The notes below the pieces were generated by a model. That model was not told where the DNA came from, did no database searches, and saw only the letters and a list, made by a program, of their open reading frames with translations. Positions 1 through 8,115 of a stretch of 64,000 nucleotides of DNA are shown here, piece after piece. Each line of letters starts with the position of its first letter. Position 1 is the stretch's first letter. Both the position numbers and the translations under genes were made by a program. The stretch comes from Micromonospora echinaurantiaca (GTDB lineage Bacteria; Actinomycetota; Actinomycetes; Mycobacteriales; Micromonosporaceae): contig NZ_LT607750.1 of the NCBI RefSeq assembly GCF_900090235.1, positions 1,562,501 through 1,626,500 on the forward strand, written 5' to 3'.

Positions 1-894
1 GGCGTGGCCGCAACCGCCTTCCTGGCGGTCTACGTCTGGTGGCCGTGGCGGTACCGGCTGCTCGCCGACATCGAGGAGTACTACACGCCGCTGCTCGGGG
101 TGACCATGGGCGTCGCGTTGCTGGGCATCGGATTCGGCATTCTGGTCTGGGGCAAGAAGTTACTACCCAAGGAAGTATCCATTCAGGATCGTCACGAGGG
201 CGCCGTTTCCCCCGACGAGCAACGCATCACCGGGCAGACCATGCTCTACATGGCCGACGAACTCGGCGTCAAACGCCGCCCCCTGCTCGGGGTTTCCCTG
301 CTCGCCGGCCTCGTCCCGGTCAGCGCGGTCGTCGCCGCACCGCTGGTCGGCGGTCTGATCCGCGACCCGCACACCGACCGGGAATTCTTCCGGACCGGCT
401 TCGCGCCCGCCGACGACCAAGGCGCCGTCACCCGCATCCGGTTGGTACGCGAGGACGGGCGTCCGGTCCGGCCCGCCGATTTGCTGCCTGGGGGCCAGGT
501 GACGGTCTTCCCCGGCATCCCGCACGGAATCAGCAACCGGTACGCCGACTCGGTCACCCTGCTCATCCATCTGCGGACCGCCGACGCCCTCGCCGCCCGG
601 CAGAACAACCGAGACGCCGGCAAGACCGACTGGATGTGGGGCAACTACATCGCGTACTCCAAGATCTGCACCCACGCCGGCTGCCCCGCCAGCCTCTTCG
701 AGCAGCAGACCAACCGGCTGCTCTGCCCCTGCCACCAGTCCCAGTTCCTCATCAACAACAACGCCGAACCCATCTTCGGGCCGGCCAACCGGCGCCTGCC
801 CCAACTCCCCATCGAGGTCGACGACGAGGGCTTCTTCGTCGCATCCTCCGACTACCAGGAACCGATCGGCCCCGACTTCTGGGAACGCCCCTGA
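1..894 (+). CDS. qcrA: Rieske iron-sulfur subunit of the cytochrome bc1 complex (5' partial)
   Basis: Carries the 2Fe-2S cluster that accepts electrons from menaquinol in the actinobacterial bc1-aa3 respiratory supercomplex. The visible part starts inside a membrane segment (FLAVYVWWPWRY), followed by a second (LLGVTMGVALLGIGFGILVW) and a third (PLLGVSLLAGLVPVSAVVAA). The C-terminal Rieske domain has both cluster motifs, ICTHAGC and LCPCHQSQF, and the family-typical end FWERP. The frame is open to the first base and actinobacterial QcrA has additional N-terminal sequence, so the true start lies upstream; the GTG at position 4 is probably internal. In actinobacteria qcrB normally follows directly, but here the next gene is an unrelated hemerythrin. 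Confidence 0.9.
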   Translation, partial: GVAATAFLAVYVWWPWRYRLLADIEEYYTPLLGVTMGVALLGIGFGILVWGKKLLPKEVSIQDRHEGAVSPDEQRITGQTMLYMADELGVKRRPLLGVSLLAGLVPVSAVVAAPLVGGLIRDPHTDREFFRTGFAPADDQGAVTRIRLVREDGRPVRPADLLPGGQVTVFPGIPHGISNRYADSVTLLIHLRTADALAARQNNRDAGKTDWMWGNYIAYSKICTHAGCPASLFEQQTNRLLCPCHQSQFLINNNAEPIFGPANRRLPQLPIEVDDEGFFVASSDYQEPIGPDFWERP

Positions 895-1349
895 CACCTG
901 GACAAGGCCCGAGCCGGCAGCCGCAGCATCATCAAACGGCCGCCAGCCGCTGAGGCCAGCCCGCCCACCCCACAGTGCAGCTGCTGAGGGCGGCCGACAC
1001 CGACTACAGGCAGCCCGACTCGCACGTGGCAGAGGTGCGGACTCGCATCGAACGGCAGGGCACCCGCTGCAGCTGATAGTTACGCGAAGGACGTAACAGT
1101 TCGCCCGCTGCCAGCGCAGGTACGACGGATGCACGGTGCGAGCGTCCCCGCGGCAGGGGCGGGACACCCGGCCCCTCAACCCCCGGAGGGTGGCTCCCGT
1201 CCCTGCCGTCCCTCACGCGCGGAGCCCAGGTACCGGTCAAGCTGAACGTAAAGAGGAACTGCTTGTATGCAGCGGCGTCGATACGTCGGCGTGACGGGTT
1301 TGGCCTGTCCTAGGCTCTGAGGTGCCGCCGCAGTCATCCGAGGAGCCAC
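895..1349. other. 455-bp spacer without a recognisable gene
   Basis: Short open stretches exist on both strands, but none has a recognisable product, ribosome binding site and actinobacterial codon bias together. There is no qcrB start here although qcrA ends just upstream. A GAGGAG ribosome site at the right edge belongs to the hemerythrin gene. Confidence 0.5.
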
Positions 1350-1847
1350 ATGCCGACCGACGCCATCGACCTGCTCGTCGAGGACCACCGCAAGATCCGC
1401 GGGCTGTTCCAGGAATTCCAGGACGCGACTTCGGACACCCGTAAGCGGGGCCAAGTGGTCAGCCAGATCATCGAAGCGCTGACGGTGCACACCTATGTCG
1501 AGAATGAGTGCATGTACCCGGAGGCGCGCAGGCTCCTGCCCGACCTCAACGAAACGGTACTGGAATCGTATGAGGAGCATCATGTCGCCGATGTGCTCAG
1601 CTTTGAGCTCGCCATGATGAGTCCCGATGATGAGCATTTCGAGGCCAAGACGATGGTCCTCATCGAGGTGGTCAGCCACCACATCGAGGAGGAGGAACAG
1701 AAGTGGTTCCCCAAGCTGCGTGCAGGCGTCAGCCCTGAGCAGTTGCAGGATCTCGGCGTCCGTCTGGCCGAGATGATGAAGAAGGCGCCCCGCAAGCCGA
1801 CCGCTCCCCGCGCACTGAAGAAGGCCATTGACGCGGTGCGGGCCTGA
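1350..1847 (+). CDS. hemerythrin HHE-domain protein
   Basis: A 165-residue cytoplasmic four-helix-bundle protein of the hemerythrin/HHE cation-binding family, which binds a di-iron centre and O2, NO or metal. Candidate ligands are in the expected order: LVEDHRKI near residue 12, TVHTYVENECMYPEA near 50, EEHHVADVL near 75, and VVSHHIEEEEQKWFP near 108. A basic lysine/proline-rich tail follows. The ATG is preceded by GAGGAG at 7-bp spacing. Apparently monocistronic. The physiological ligand cannot be told from sequence. Confidence 0.85.
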   Translation: MPTDAIDLLVEDHRKIRGLFQEFQDATSDTRKRGQVVSQIIEALTVHTYVENECMYPEARRLLPDLNETVLESYEEHHVADVLSFELAMMSPDDEHFEAKTMVLIEVVSHHIEEEEQKWFPKLRAGVSPEQLQDLGVRLAEMMKKAPRKPTAPRALKKAIDAVRA

Positions 1848-1981
1848 GCGATCCAACTGGTCGGCAGCCGGATGGCGACGTGATCGGCAACGACGGGATG
1901 CCCTGCCGGCTCTGCCAGTAGCATCCTCCACCCGACCGGGTCAGGCTCTGTCGGCATCCGGATCGGCCGAATTGAGTGCGG

Positions 1982-2656
1982 TCAGTGGGTTTGGGTTTCC
2001 CAGGCCGGCTGCTGGGGTTCGTCGTTGTGCACGATGATGTTGGCGTGCCGGGTTGGGCGGACCGTGGCGAGGTAGAGCCGTTGGGAGGGGATGTAACGCT
2101 CGCGCCAGCGCCGTTCGACGTCGGCCCGAGATGACACCCGGTGCTCTCGGATCACTGCACGATCCACGGTCTTCTCGAGCGTGGTCGACACGAAGATGCG
2201 CAAGTCCCACCGATCGATCAGTTCCGGGCGCATGAGGAAGACGCCGTCGAAGACCAGCACGGCGTCGGCGGGGGCAGTCGTGACCGGCGGGGACAACGGG
2301 GTATCCGTGGTGCGGTCGTAGACCGCGGGTTGGAAGCGTCGATCTCCGCGCGGGCCGAGCGGGTCGAGCAGAACCCGGTTCAGCGCGTCGTAGTTGTGGG
2401 CGTCGTAGTAGCAGCCTTCGGCCGAGTACTCGCCGCGCGGGTAGCGCTGCGCCCGCGGGAAGAGGAAATCGTCGATCGTCGCGCGGATGACGTCGCGGCC
2501 CTGTTCACGCAAGACGACGGCCAGCTCGTCGGCGAGGGTGGTCTTGCCGGCGGCGGGCGGTCCGTCGATGGCAACCCGCGTCGGGTGTGTGACTGTGATG
2601 GACCGGACTGCCGAAGCCAGGCGGCCGAGCATCTCGTCGCGGGTGCCTTGGCCCAT
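1982..2656 (-). CDS. uridine kinase-like P-loop NTPase
   Basis: A 224-residue soluble protein of the uridine kinase/phosphoribulokinase P-loop class. A Walker A motif lies at residues 30-40 (DGPPAAGKTTL). A DDFLFPR segment about 30 residues later resembles the substrate-binding aspartate region, and a Walker B-like strand VLVFDGVFLMRPEL follows near residue 135. The end (HANIIVHND) fits the family. In Micromonosporaceae and Streptomyces such proteins are annotated as uridine kinase, but the substrate is unproven. Transcribed alone, convergent with the hemerythrin gene. Confidence 0.8.
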   Translation of the reverse strand: MGQGTRDEMLGRLASAVRSITVTHPTRVAIDGPPAAGKTTLADELAVVLREQGRDVIRATIDDFLFPRAQRYPRGEYSAEGCYYDAHNYDALNRVLLDPLGPRGDRRFQPAVYDRTTDTPLSPPVTTAPADAVLVFDGVFLMRPELIDRWDLRIFVSTTLEKTVDRAVIREHRVSSRADVERRWRERYIPSQRLYLATVRPTRHANIIVHNDEPQQPAWETQTH

Positions 2657-2917
2657 ATCCTGCCCCGTCCTAGTCTCGCGAAGGTCGCCAGGTCGGGCTG
2701 ACCTTAAGCGCGCCAGCCTGAACGGGGGAAGCGATTACGCGAGTGTGGCCGACTGGCGATTGTCGATTTCCGTCAACCGGGTGGGCTGAACCCATAACAT
2801 GACGGGAAGGCCTGCCTGCGGCTGCTCTCTCTGGAGCAGCCGCCCGGAACTACCGCTCAGCGTGCAGGTCACCGCTGCAGTCCGGGGGTGAGTCGCTGCT
2901 TTCGACTACCCACCTGA

Positions 2918-3130
2918 AGGCTTGCGCGGATGGGCGGTGCGTTCCTGGGTCCGATCGACGTGGCGATGAAGAAGGCGAAGAGCACCGTCCTGTTTGAGTC
3001 TCCGAGCGGGGCGCTCTCGGATTCGTCAAGGCGGGCGGGACATCGGCGGGGCGCGAACTCACCAACGAGGTCCTTGTGACTTCCCGGCGGCCTGTGACGC
3101 GCGGCGCCATCGGTGGTTCCGGGGCCAGGT
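2918..3130 (+). pseudogene. decayed GlcG/HbpS-like (DUF336) gene fragment
   Basis: After an in-frame stop at 2915, one frame reads RLARMGGAFLGPIDVAMKK and then AKSTVLFESPSGAL. This resembles the conserved centre of the GlcG/HbpS haem-degrading-like family, where a glycine-rich segment is followed by a DxAxKKAR helix. The frame is then lost. A shifted frame near 3050-3110 reads GRELTNEVLVTS and GAIGGSGA, matching the order of the family C-terminus. No start, RBS or full-length frame survives. The family assignment is my recognition of a degraded motif and is moderate only. Confidence 0.5.
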
Positions 3131-3169
3131 TTCCCAAGATCTTGAGATCACGGGAGGTAGCGGGAAAGC

Positions 3170-3970
3170 ATGGCCAAGACCATTCTGATCACTGGCGCCG
3201 GCTCTGGCTTCGGCGAGGGTGCCGCCATCGGTCTGGCCCGCGCGGGCCACAGCGTCATTGCGACCGCTCAAGTCGCACCGCAGGTCAGCCAGCTGCGTCG
3301 GAGGGCCCAGGATCTCGGCGTCCAGCTGCGGGTCGAGAAGCTGGATCTGCACGATCACTACGATCTGGCCTACGCCCATACCTGGGACATCGACATCCTG
3401 GTCAACAACGCGGCCATCGGTGAGTGCGGGCCCATCTCGGAAATTCCGCTGGATCTGGTCCGGCGCACCTTCGAGACGAACATGTTCAAACCCCTCCTGC
3501 TGACGCAGGGCTTCGTCAAGCGCTGGGTCGCCGAGAAGAAGGCCGGGAAGATCGTCTTCATCTCCTCCATGGGCGGCTTGTTCACCCCTCCCGGCTACGC
3601 GGCCTACACCGCGGCGAAGCACGCCATTGAAGGGATGGCGGAGTCACTGCGCCAGGAACTGACCCCGTTCGGTATCAAGGTCCAGACCATCAACCCCGGC
3701 GCCTACTTCACCGGCTTCAACGAGACGATGGCCGACACGCCGTTCCGCTGGCTCGACGACTCCAAGAACTTCACCAAGCGGGCGGACCTGCGGGCGCTGT
3801 TCGACAGCCTGCTCGAAACGCCGTCGGGCAAGCTCGACCCGGCGGAACTCATCGACGCGATGGTCAAGATCATCCCATCCGGTGAGGGCAAGTACCGCAA
3901 CGTGATCCCGCAGTTCGTCGAGGACGAGGTGAAGAAGGACCAGGCCGAGAAGTGGGAGGCGCGCATCTGA
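3170..3970 (+). CDS. SDR-family NAD(P)-dependent oxidoreductase
   Basis: A 266-residue classical short-chain dehydrogenase/reductase with a Rossmann fold. Cofactor motif TGAGSGFGEG is at residues 8-17, the structural motif NNAAIG follows near 84, the catalytic serine is in VFISSMGG and the catalytic pair is in YAAYTAAKHA (Y-x3-K) near 142-146. NPGAY near 181 is the usual segment after the active site. Ribosome site GGGAGG lies at 3150-3155, somewhat far upstream, with GGGAAAG nearer. Substrate unknown; the C-terminal part (ESLRQELTPFGIKV onward) is like SDRs acting on small carbonyl compounds. Confidence 0.88.
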   Translation: MAKTILITGAGSGFGEGAAIGLARAGHSVIATAQVAPQVSQLRRRAQDLGVQLRVEKLDLHDHYDLAYAHTWDIDILVNNAAIGECGPISEIPLDLVRRTFETNMFKPLLLTQGFVKRWVAEKKAGKIVFISSMGGLFTPPGYAAYTAAKHAIEGMAESLRQELTPFGIKVQTINPGAYFTGFNETMADTPFRWLDDSKNFTKRADLRALFDSLLETPSGKLDPAELIDAMVKIIPSGEGKYRNVIPQFVEDEVKKDQAEKWEARI

Positions 3971-4103
3971 CCGGCGAGACCCGATCGACAGCCGGCTGCA
4001 CGCGTACCACGACGCCGATATCGGTGGGCGCTCGTGATGGAGTTCCGGCACGCTCTGAACCCACGTGTCGGGTCCGCAGACTTTGGGTGACGCTACGGTT
4101 CCG

Positions 4104-4580
4104 TCAGGTGGGTGAACGGTGCGAGATCGCCTGAGCCTGCTCGCGTAGCACCGCCGTCGTGCGCTCGACCCAGTCCGCGACGACGAGCAGCTGCTCGGTC
4201 GTGAAGTGGCTGGTCACCTCCGCCATGCCGGCCACCATGCGCCCGATGGCCTCGCTCACGGCGGCATCTGCCGGCTGCGTCGCCTCGATGACGACGCGGC
4301 GCCGGTCACCCGGGTCGGGCGTCCGCTGTGCAAGCCCCGCTACGACCAAACGGTTCACCAGGCCGGTCACCGCGCCCGCCGTGAGCCCGGTCCGCTGGGC
4401 CAGCTCGCGTGCCGACATGGGTCCTTCCCGGCGCACGATCCCGAGCGCCTTGTGGTCTGCCGCCGACAAGCCCATGAGCGAGCCCAGCGCCTCGTGAAAC
4501 AGCACGACGGCATCGCTCAGGTCCGTGCCGAGCCGGGCTCCTACCGCCGCCGCCTCTGACGCTCGCTCATCCATCGCCAT
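4104..4580 (-). CDS. MarR-family transcriptional regulator
   Basis: A winged-helix repressor of about 158 residues. The HTH is ARELAQRTGLTAGAVTGLVN and the wing contains RTPDPGDRRRVVIE, both characteristic of MarR. The ATG at 4580 is chosen over an upstream TTG because GAAGGA lies 7 bp before it. It is divergent from the membrane-protein gene starting at 4648; the 67-bp spacer contains two palindromic elements, so it probably represses itself and that neighbour. The effector is unknown. Confidence 0.85.
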   Translation of the reverse strand: MAMDERASEAAAVGARLGTDLSDAVVLFHEALGSLMGLSAADHKALGIVRREGPMSARELAQRTGLTAGAVTGLVNRLVVAGLAQRTPDPGDRRRVVIEATQPADAAVSEAIGRMVAGMAEVTSHFTTEQLLVVADWVERTTAVLREQAQAISHRSPT

Positions 4581-4607
4581 GGACACATCCTTCACCAACA
4601 GATATGG

Positions 4608-4636
4608 TTTAGTGCACTGAATAGTTTAACAAGCTA
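4608..4636. promoter_or_regulatory. candidate MarR operators in the divergent spacer
   Basis: Two inverted repeats sit in the only AT-rich stretch between the divergent genes. TTTAGTGCACTGAA (4608-4621) has the perfect core AGTGCACT. TAGTTTAACAAGCTA (4622-4636) is an imperfect palindrome that runs into the AAAGGAG ribosome site of the downstream gene. Placement fits control of both genes by the MarR protein encoded at 4104-4580; this is inference. Confidence 0.45.
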
Positions 4637-4647
4637 AAGGAGTTGCC

Positions 4648-5184
4648 ATGACCACTGGGTGGATCGAGGCCCGAACCGTGCTCGTAGCTGCCCTGCGGTT
4701 CTTCGTCCGCCACTACCCGGTGGTCTTCGCGTTCGGCGTGTCGGCCTCGGCGCAGCGCTTCCTCGCCGTGGGCGGTGGTGAAGGCTGGGCGTGGACCGGC
4801 GGCATCACCGGCGAGCTGTTCACCAACGGGATCCGCCTGCTGTTCTTCGTCTGGGTCGCGCGGAACATGCTCCGCACGCTGCGCCCCAACTGGTCCGACG
4901 TCCGGCAGAGCACCGACTACCTCGCCGACCATCGGGCCGCAATGCTCTGGAACGTGGTCGTGCTCGTCGCGCTCACGCTCGTCTTCAAGGTGGGAATCGA
5001 CACGTGGATCGCCGGCCTGGCCGAACCACGGATGGCGCTGGCTTGGACGTTGGCCGTCAAGAACGTGACCATCATCCCGTTCATGATCGTGTGGTCCGTG
5101 GCTGTCGTCCGTGCGGCACTCGAGGAGCGCGCGGGTGGGGGACCTGACGCAGCGGTTCCTCAGGCTCCGGTAGCGGGGACGTGA
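4648..5184 (+). CDS. uncharacterised membrane protein, likely MarR target
   Basis: A 178-residue protein with about four hydrophobic segments (RFFVRHYPVVFAFGVSASA, ITGELFTNGIRLLFFVWVA, AAMLWNVVVLVALTLVFKVG and VTIIPFMIVWSVAVVRAALE) and a short polar tail. I do not recognise the family. A strong AAAGGAG ribosome site is 5 bp from the ATG. Its position facing a MarR regulator across a palindrome-bearing spacer suggests an inducible membrane function such as efflux or stress protection. Confidence 0.7.
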   Translation: MTTGWIEARTVLVAALRFFVRHYPVVFAFGVSASAQRFLAVGGGEGWAWTGGITGELFTNGIRLLFFVWVARNMLRTLRPNWSDVRQSTDYLADHRAAMLWNVVVLVALTLVFKVGIDTWIAGLAEPRMALAWTLAVKNVTIIPFMIVWSVAVVRAALEERAGGGPDAAVPQAPVAGT

Positions 5185-5228
5185 GTAACGGGTCAGTGGG
5201 ACCAGCTGGACAGATCCGTCGCGGCGAG

Positions 5229-5375
5229 GCGCCGCTCGTCCGGCGCCGCGCCGACGCTGGCACCGCGCTGACCGCCCAGGAGCTGCAGGTCGTACGGCTG
5301 GCCGCGACGGGCGAGTGCCCTGCGGAACGTGCAGGCGCCCGGCGGTGGCGGTTGCCGGGACCCCGTACCGTCGGG
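5229..5375 (+). pseudogene. remnant of a LuxR-type C-terminal HTH
   Basis: The frame reads ALTAQELQVVRLAATGE, then a scrambled stretch, then RWRLPGPRTVG. This aligns in order with the GerE/LuxR helix-turn-helix of the large ATPase regulators, for example LTPQELQIARLAAQG...FLSHRTVG at the end of the protein encoded at 48671-51409. The middle (second and third helices) is three residues too long and the recognition helix is destroyed. The fragment shares the frame of the next gene and could mislead start calling to the GTG at 5181. Confidence 0.6.
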
Positions 5376-5378
5376 CGC

Positions 5379-5909
5379 ATGGAGCTGTTCGCCCCGTTCA
5401 CCGGCACGCTCTTCCTGCCCGACAAGGAGTTCCTCCGGGGCGGCACGCCCGTGCTGCTGCCGGACGGGCGGCCGGTCGCCGGCATCCGGTGGCACACCTG
5501 GACGCAGCGCTTCGAAATCACCGACCCGGCCGGGTCGGTCGTCGCGGAGTGCCGTACCGAGGGCATCGTCCGGCGGCGCTTCCGCGTCGCCACGCCGGAC
5601 CGGCGTCCGGTGCTCGACCTGTTGCCCGGGGTGTGGCGGCCGTTCAACAGCGCCGAGGTCACCGTCGGCGGCGCCCGCCCGCTGACGATCCGGCAGCTGA
5701 GCATCTGGTCCGACCGTCAGTTCGAGTTCCTGGCACCGGATGGCCTGCCCGTCGGGCGCATCCTCCCGACGACCGGCACGTTCACCATGCGCCCCGACTC
5801 GTACGCCTTCGAGATCACCCGCCCGTACCTGTCGGCGCTGGAAGCGATCGCGGTGGCGCAGACGCTGCGACTCGTCGCCCGGACGCAGCGGGCCGCCGCC
5901 AGCGCCTGA
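5379..5909 (+). CDS. conserved hypothetical protein, possibly LURP-one/Tubby-like fold
   Basis: A 176-residue soluble protein rich in beta strands, with alternating short hydrophobic strands and DG/PDG turns (TPVLLPDGRPVAGIRWH, RFEITDPAGSVVAECR, EFLAPDGLPVGRILP). This layout is reminiscent of the LURP-one-related fold, but I cannot confirm it. The ATG at 5379 is chosen because a TACCGT -10-like hexamer ends 7 bp before it (leaderless pattern) and because the upstream in-frame sequence is a LuxR remnant. It ends 6 bp from the convergent MFS gene. Confidence 0.6.
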   Translation: MELFAPFTGTLFLPDKEFLRGGTPVLLPDGRPVAGIRWHTWTQRFEITDPAGSVVAECRTEGIVRRRFRVATPDRRPVLDLLPGVWRPFNSAEVTVGGARPLTIRQLSIWSDRQFEFLAPDGLPVGRILPTTGTFTMRPDSYAFEITRPYLSALEAIAVAQTLRLVARTQRAAASA

Positions 5910-5915
5910 CTCCGC

Positions 5916-7235
5916 TCATCGCGACAACCATGAACGGCCGGATCCGCCTTTGTGGTCGCTCGCTGTGAACCCGGCGGCGGGGGGCGTCATGACCAGGCCC
6001 AGTTCAACCGTCGCGAGGGAGGTCGTACCTGTCTCCGGACTGCTTGGTGTCGACTCGGGGTCGCGCAGGGTTCGGAACATCAGCCAACTCAGTAACGGCA
6101 TGACGATCAGCGGTGTCAATCCGATCTGTAGCGAGGTGGCGTCGGCCAGGCGACCGAGGATGGGGCTGGCGATGCCTCCGACGCTGACGGTCAGGCCCAG
6201 GGTGATCCCACTTGCGGTGCCGACCTTCGTGGGCAGGTAGTCCTGCGCGAGGGTCACCTGCAGGGAGAAGGGGATGTAGAGGCCGACCGATGTCAACGCC
6301 ACGAACAGATAGATGGCGGGTCCGGGCACCAGTACCACCCCGGCGATCGCGATCGCGGTGATCGCGTAGGACCGGCGGGACACGGCCACCCGGCCCCATC
6401 GATGTGCCGCGGAACCACCCAGGACCGAGCCGACGACGCCACCGAGGTAGAGCACGAACAATGCCGCTGTGCCGGCCGCCGCACTGCCGTTCATGCGCTG
6501 CTGGGCGTAGAGGGACACGAACGTGCTGAGGCCGATGAAGGCGATCGACCGGAACACCACGGCCAGCGCAAGCCGCGTGAACGAGGATCTGTCGTCGCGT
6601 CCGATCGTCGCCGGCTTTCCGCGCTCGGTGCTCTGGCGCTTGGCAAGAGCGTGAAGCACGGGCAACGCCACCGCGGTGCCGGCGAGGGCCGGCACGACCA
6701 TCAGCGGCGTCCAGCTCAGGCCTCCGATAGCCGTGACCGCGGCGACCATGAGCGGGGCCAGTGCGAAGCCGACGTTGCCGCCGGTGGCGAAGTAGGCCAT
6801 GGCGGTGTGACTGCCTGCGCTGGCCGCACGGGCGATGCGCGCGGACTCGGGATGGTAGGCGGCCACGCCGATGCCGGAGAGCGCCACAAACAGCAGGGTG
6901 AGGGTGTAGTTGCTGCTCAGTCCGCTCAGCGCGATGCCGACCCCGCCCAGCAGGGTGCTGACGGGCAGCAACCACGGCAGCGCCCAGCGGTCGGTGAGCG
7001 CGCCGAAGGCAGGCTGCGCGACTGAGGACAGCAGGGACGCGGACAGCACGATCCCGGATGCCGCCGCGTAGGTGTAGGCGCGCTCCGCGACGAACAGCGG
7101 CACCAGAGCGGCGACGGCGCCCTGATAGATATCGACGCAGGCATGGCCGATCGCTAGCAGAGTGATCGAGGTTCTCCTTCGCACCCCTTCGATGGTGCCG
7201 ACACGCGCCCTGTCTGACTTCCGATAAGCTGCCAT
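5916..7235 (-). CDS. MFS transporter, fosmidomycin-resistance type
   Basis: About 439 residues with 12 predicted transmembrane segments in two halves joined by a charged loop (LAKRQSTERGKPATIGRDD). The N-terminus (ITLLAIGHACVDIYQGAV) and the motif GVAAYHPESARIARAAS are typical of the Fsr (fosmidomycin resistance) branch of the major facilitator superfamily, which exports small molecules. The best upstream start is ATG 7235, but no ribosome site precedes it; a GTG about 50 bp inside is an alternative. The start codon lies only 3 bp from that of the divergent AraC gene, its probable regulator. Confidence 0.82.
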   Translation of the reverse strand: MAAYRKSDRARVGTIEGVRRRTSITLLAIGHACVDIYQGAVAALVPLFVAERAYTYAAASGIVLSASLLSSVAQPAFGALTDRWALPWLLPVSTLLGGVGIALSGLSSNYTLTLLFVALSGIGVAAYHPESARIARAASAGSHTAMAYFATGGNVGFALAPLMVAAVTAIGGLSWTPLMVVPALAGTAVALPVLHALAKRQSTERGKPATIGRDDRSSFTRLALAVVFRSIAFIGLSTFVSLYAQQRMNGSAAAGTAALFVLYLGGVVGSVLGGSAAHRWGRVAVSRRSYAITAIAIAGVVLVPGPAIYLFVALTSVGLYIPFSLQVTLAQDYLPTKVGTASGITLGLTVSVGGIASPILGRLADATSLQIGLTPLIVMPLLSWLMFRTLRDPESTPSSPETGTTSLATVELGLVMTPPAAGFTASDHKGGSGRSWLSR

Positions 7236-7238
7236 CCA

Positions 7239-7982
7239 ATGACGGAAATACGCCACGATCCGGTGGCCCCCACCCGCACCCAGCGGCTCGCGTCCGGCGG
7301 CGAGATCGACGCTCACCGGCACGATGACCACCAGATCGTCTATGCCGGTCGTGGGGTGCTGGCCGTGACGACCAGCGAGGGATCGTGGATCGCGCCGGCC
7401 ACGCGCGCGATCTGGGTGCCGTCGGGAATGGTGCATGCCCACCGCGCCTACGGCGACCTCGACCTGCACCTGGTCGGATTTCCTGCCGACGACAACCCGC
7501 TCGGCTTGGACACCCCGACGGTGCTGTCCGTCGGGCCGCTGCTGCGCGAACTGATCGTCGCCTACAGCCACGGCGCGGACGACGACAGCCCCGAACGAGC
7601 CCGTATGCGCGCGGTGCTGCGCGACCAGCTGAGGGCTTCTCCCCAGCAACGGCTACACGTGCCAGCACCTACCACGCCGCTGTTACAGACCCTGTGCGCG
7701 ATGTTGCAGGCGGACCCGGGCGACACCCGCACCCTCGCCGAGTTCGGCCGCGCGGTCGGCGCCAGCGACCGCACCCTGTCCCGGCTGTTCCGCAGCGACC
7801 TCGGGATGACCTTTCCGCAATGGCGCACCCAGCTGCGCCTGCATCACGCTCTCGTCCTCCTGGCGGGCAACACACCGGTGACCGCCGTGGCACATCGGTG
7901 TGGCTGGTCGTCGGCCAGCGCGTTCATCGACGTGTTCCGCCGCACCTTCGGGCACACCCCCGGCACCCATCCCGCCGGCTAG
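7239..7982 (+). CDS. AraC-family regulator with N-terminal cupin
   Basis: 247 residues. An N-terminal effector-binding cupin (residues ~15-100; HRHDDHQIVYAGRGVLAVTT, GMVHAHRAYGDLDLHLVGF) is followed by a double-HTH AraC domain (TLAEFGRAVGASDRTLSRLF; VTAVAHRCGWSSASAFIDVF). The closing segment FRRTFGHTPGTHP is typical. No Shine-Dalgarno sequence is visible. Divergent from the MFS exporter with a 3-bp gap between start codons, so it most likely controls that exporter in response to a transported compound. Confidence 0.88.
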   Translation: MTEIRHDPVAPTRTQRLASGGEIDAHRHDDHQIVYAGRGVLAVTTSEGSWIAPATRAIWVPSGMVHAHRAYGDLDLHLVGFPADDNPLGLDTPTVLSVGPLLRELIVAYSHGADDDSPERARMRAVLRDQLRASPQQRLHVPAPTTPLLQTLCAMLQADPGDTRTLAEFGRAVGASDRTLSRLFRSDLGMTFPQWRTQLRLHHALVLLAGNTPVTAVAHRCGWSSASAFIDVFRRTFGHTPGTHPAG

Positions 7983-8115
7983 CTGTGTCAGCCGGCGTCG
8001 CAGGGCGGCGACTGCTGCGGCCACCGCCAACGGTGACCGTCGTTTCTGTACAAGACGGCCGCGACGCTCGCTCCCTATCCTGGGCGCTGGTGTTCCGACG
8101 ATGAGGAGAAGACGC

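Noticed and set aside
4581..4598. TTG at 4598 as MarR start
   Set aside because: ATG 4580 has a well-spaced GAAGGA, and the TTG would place the start against the operator region without a ribosome site.
5181..5378. GTG at 5181 as start of the gene ending at 5909
   Set aside because: The extra 66 residues are a broken LuxR HTH, and a leaderless-type -10 precedes ATG 5379.
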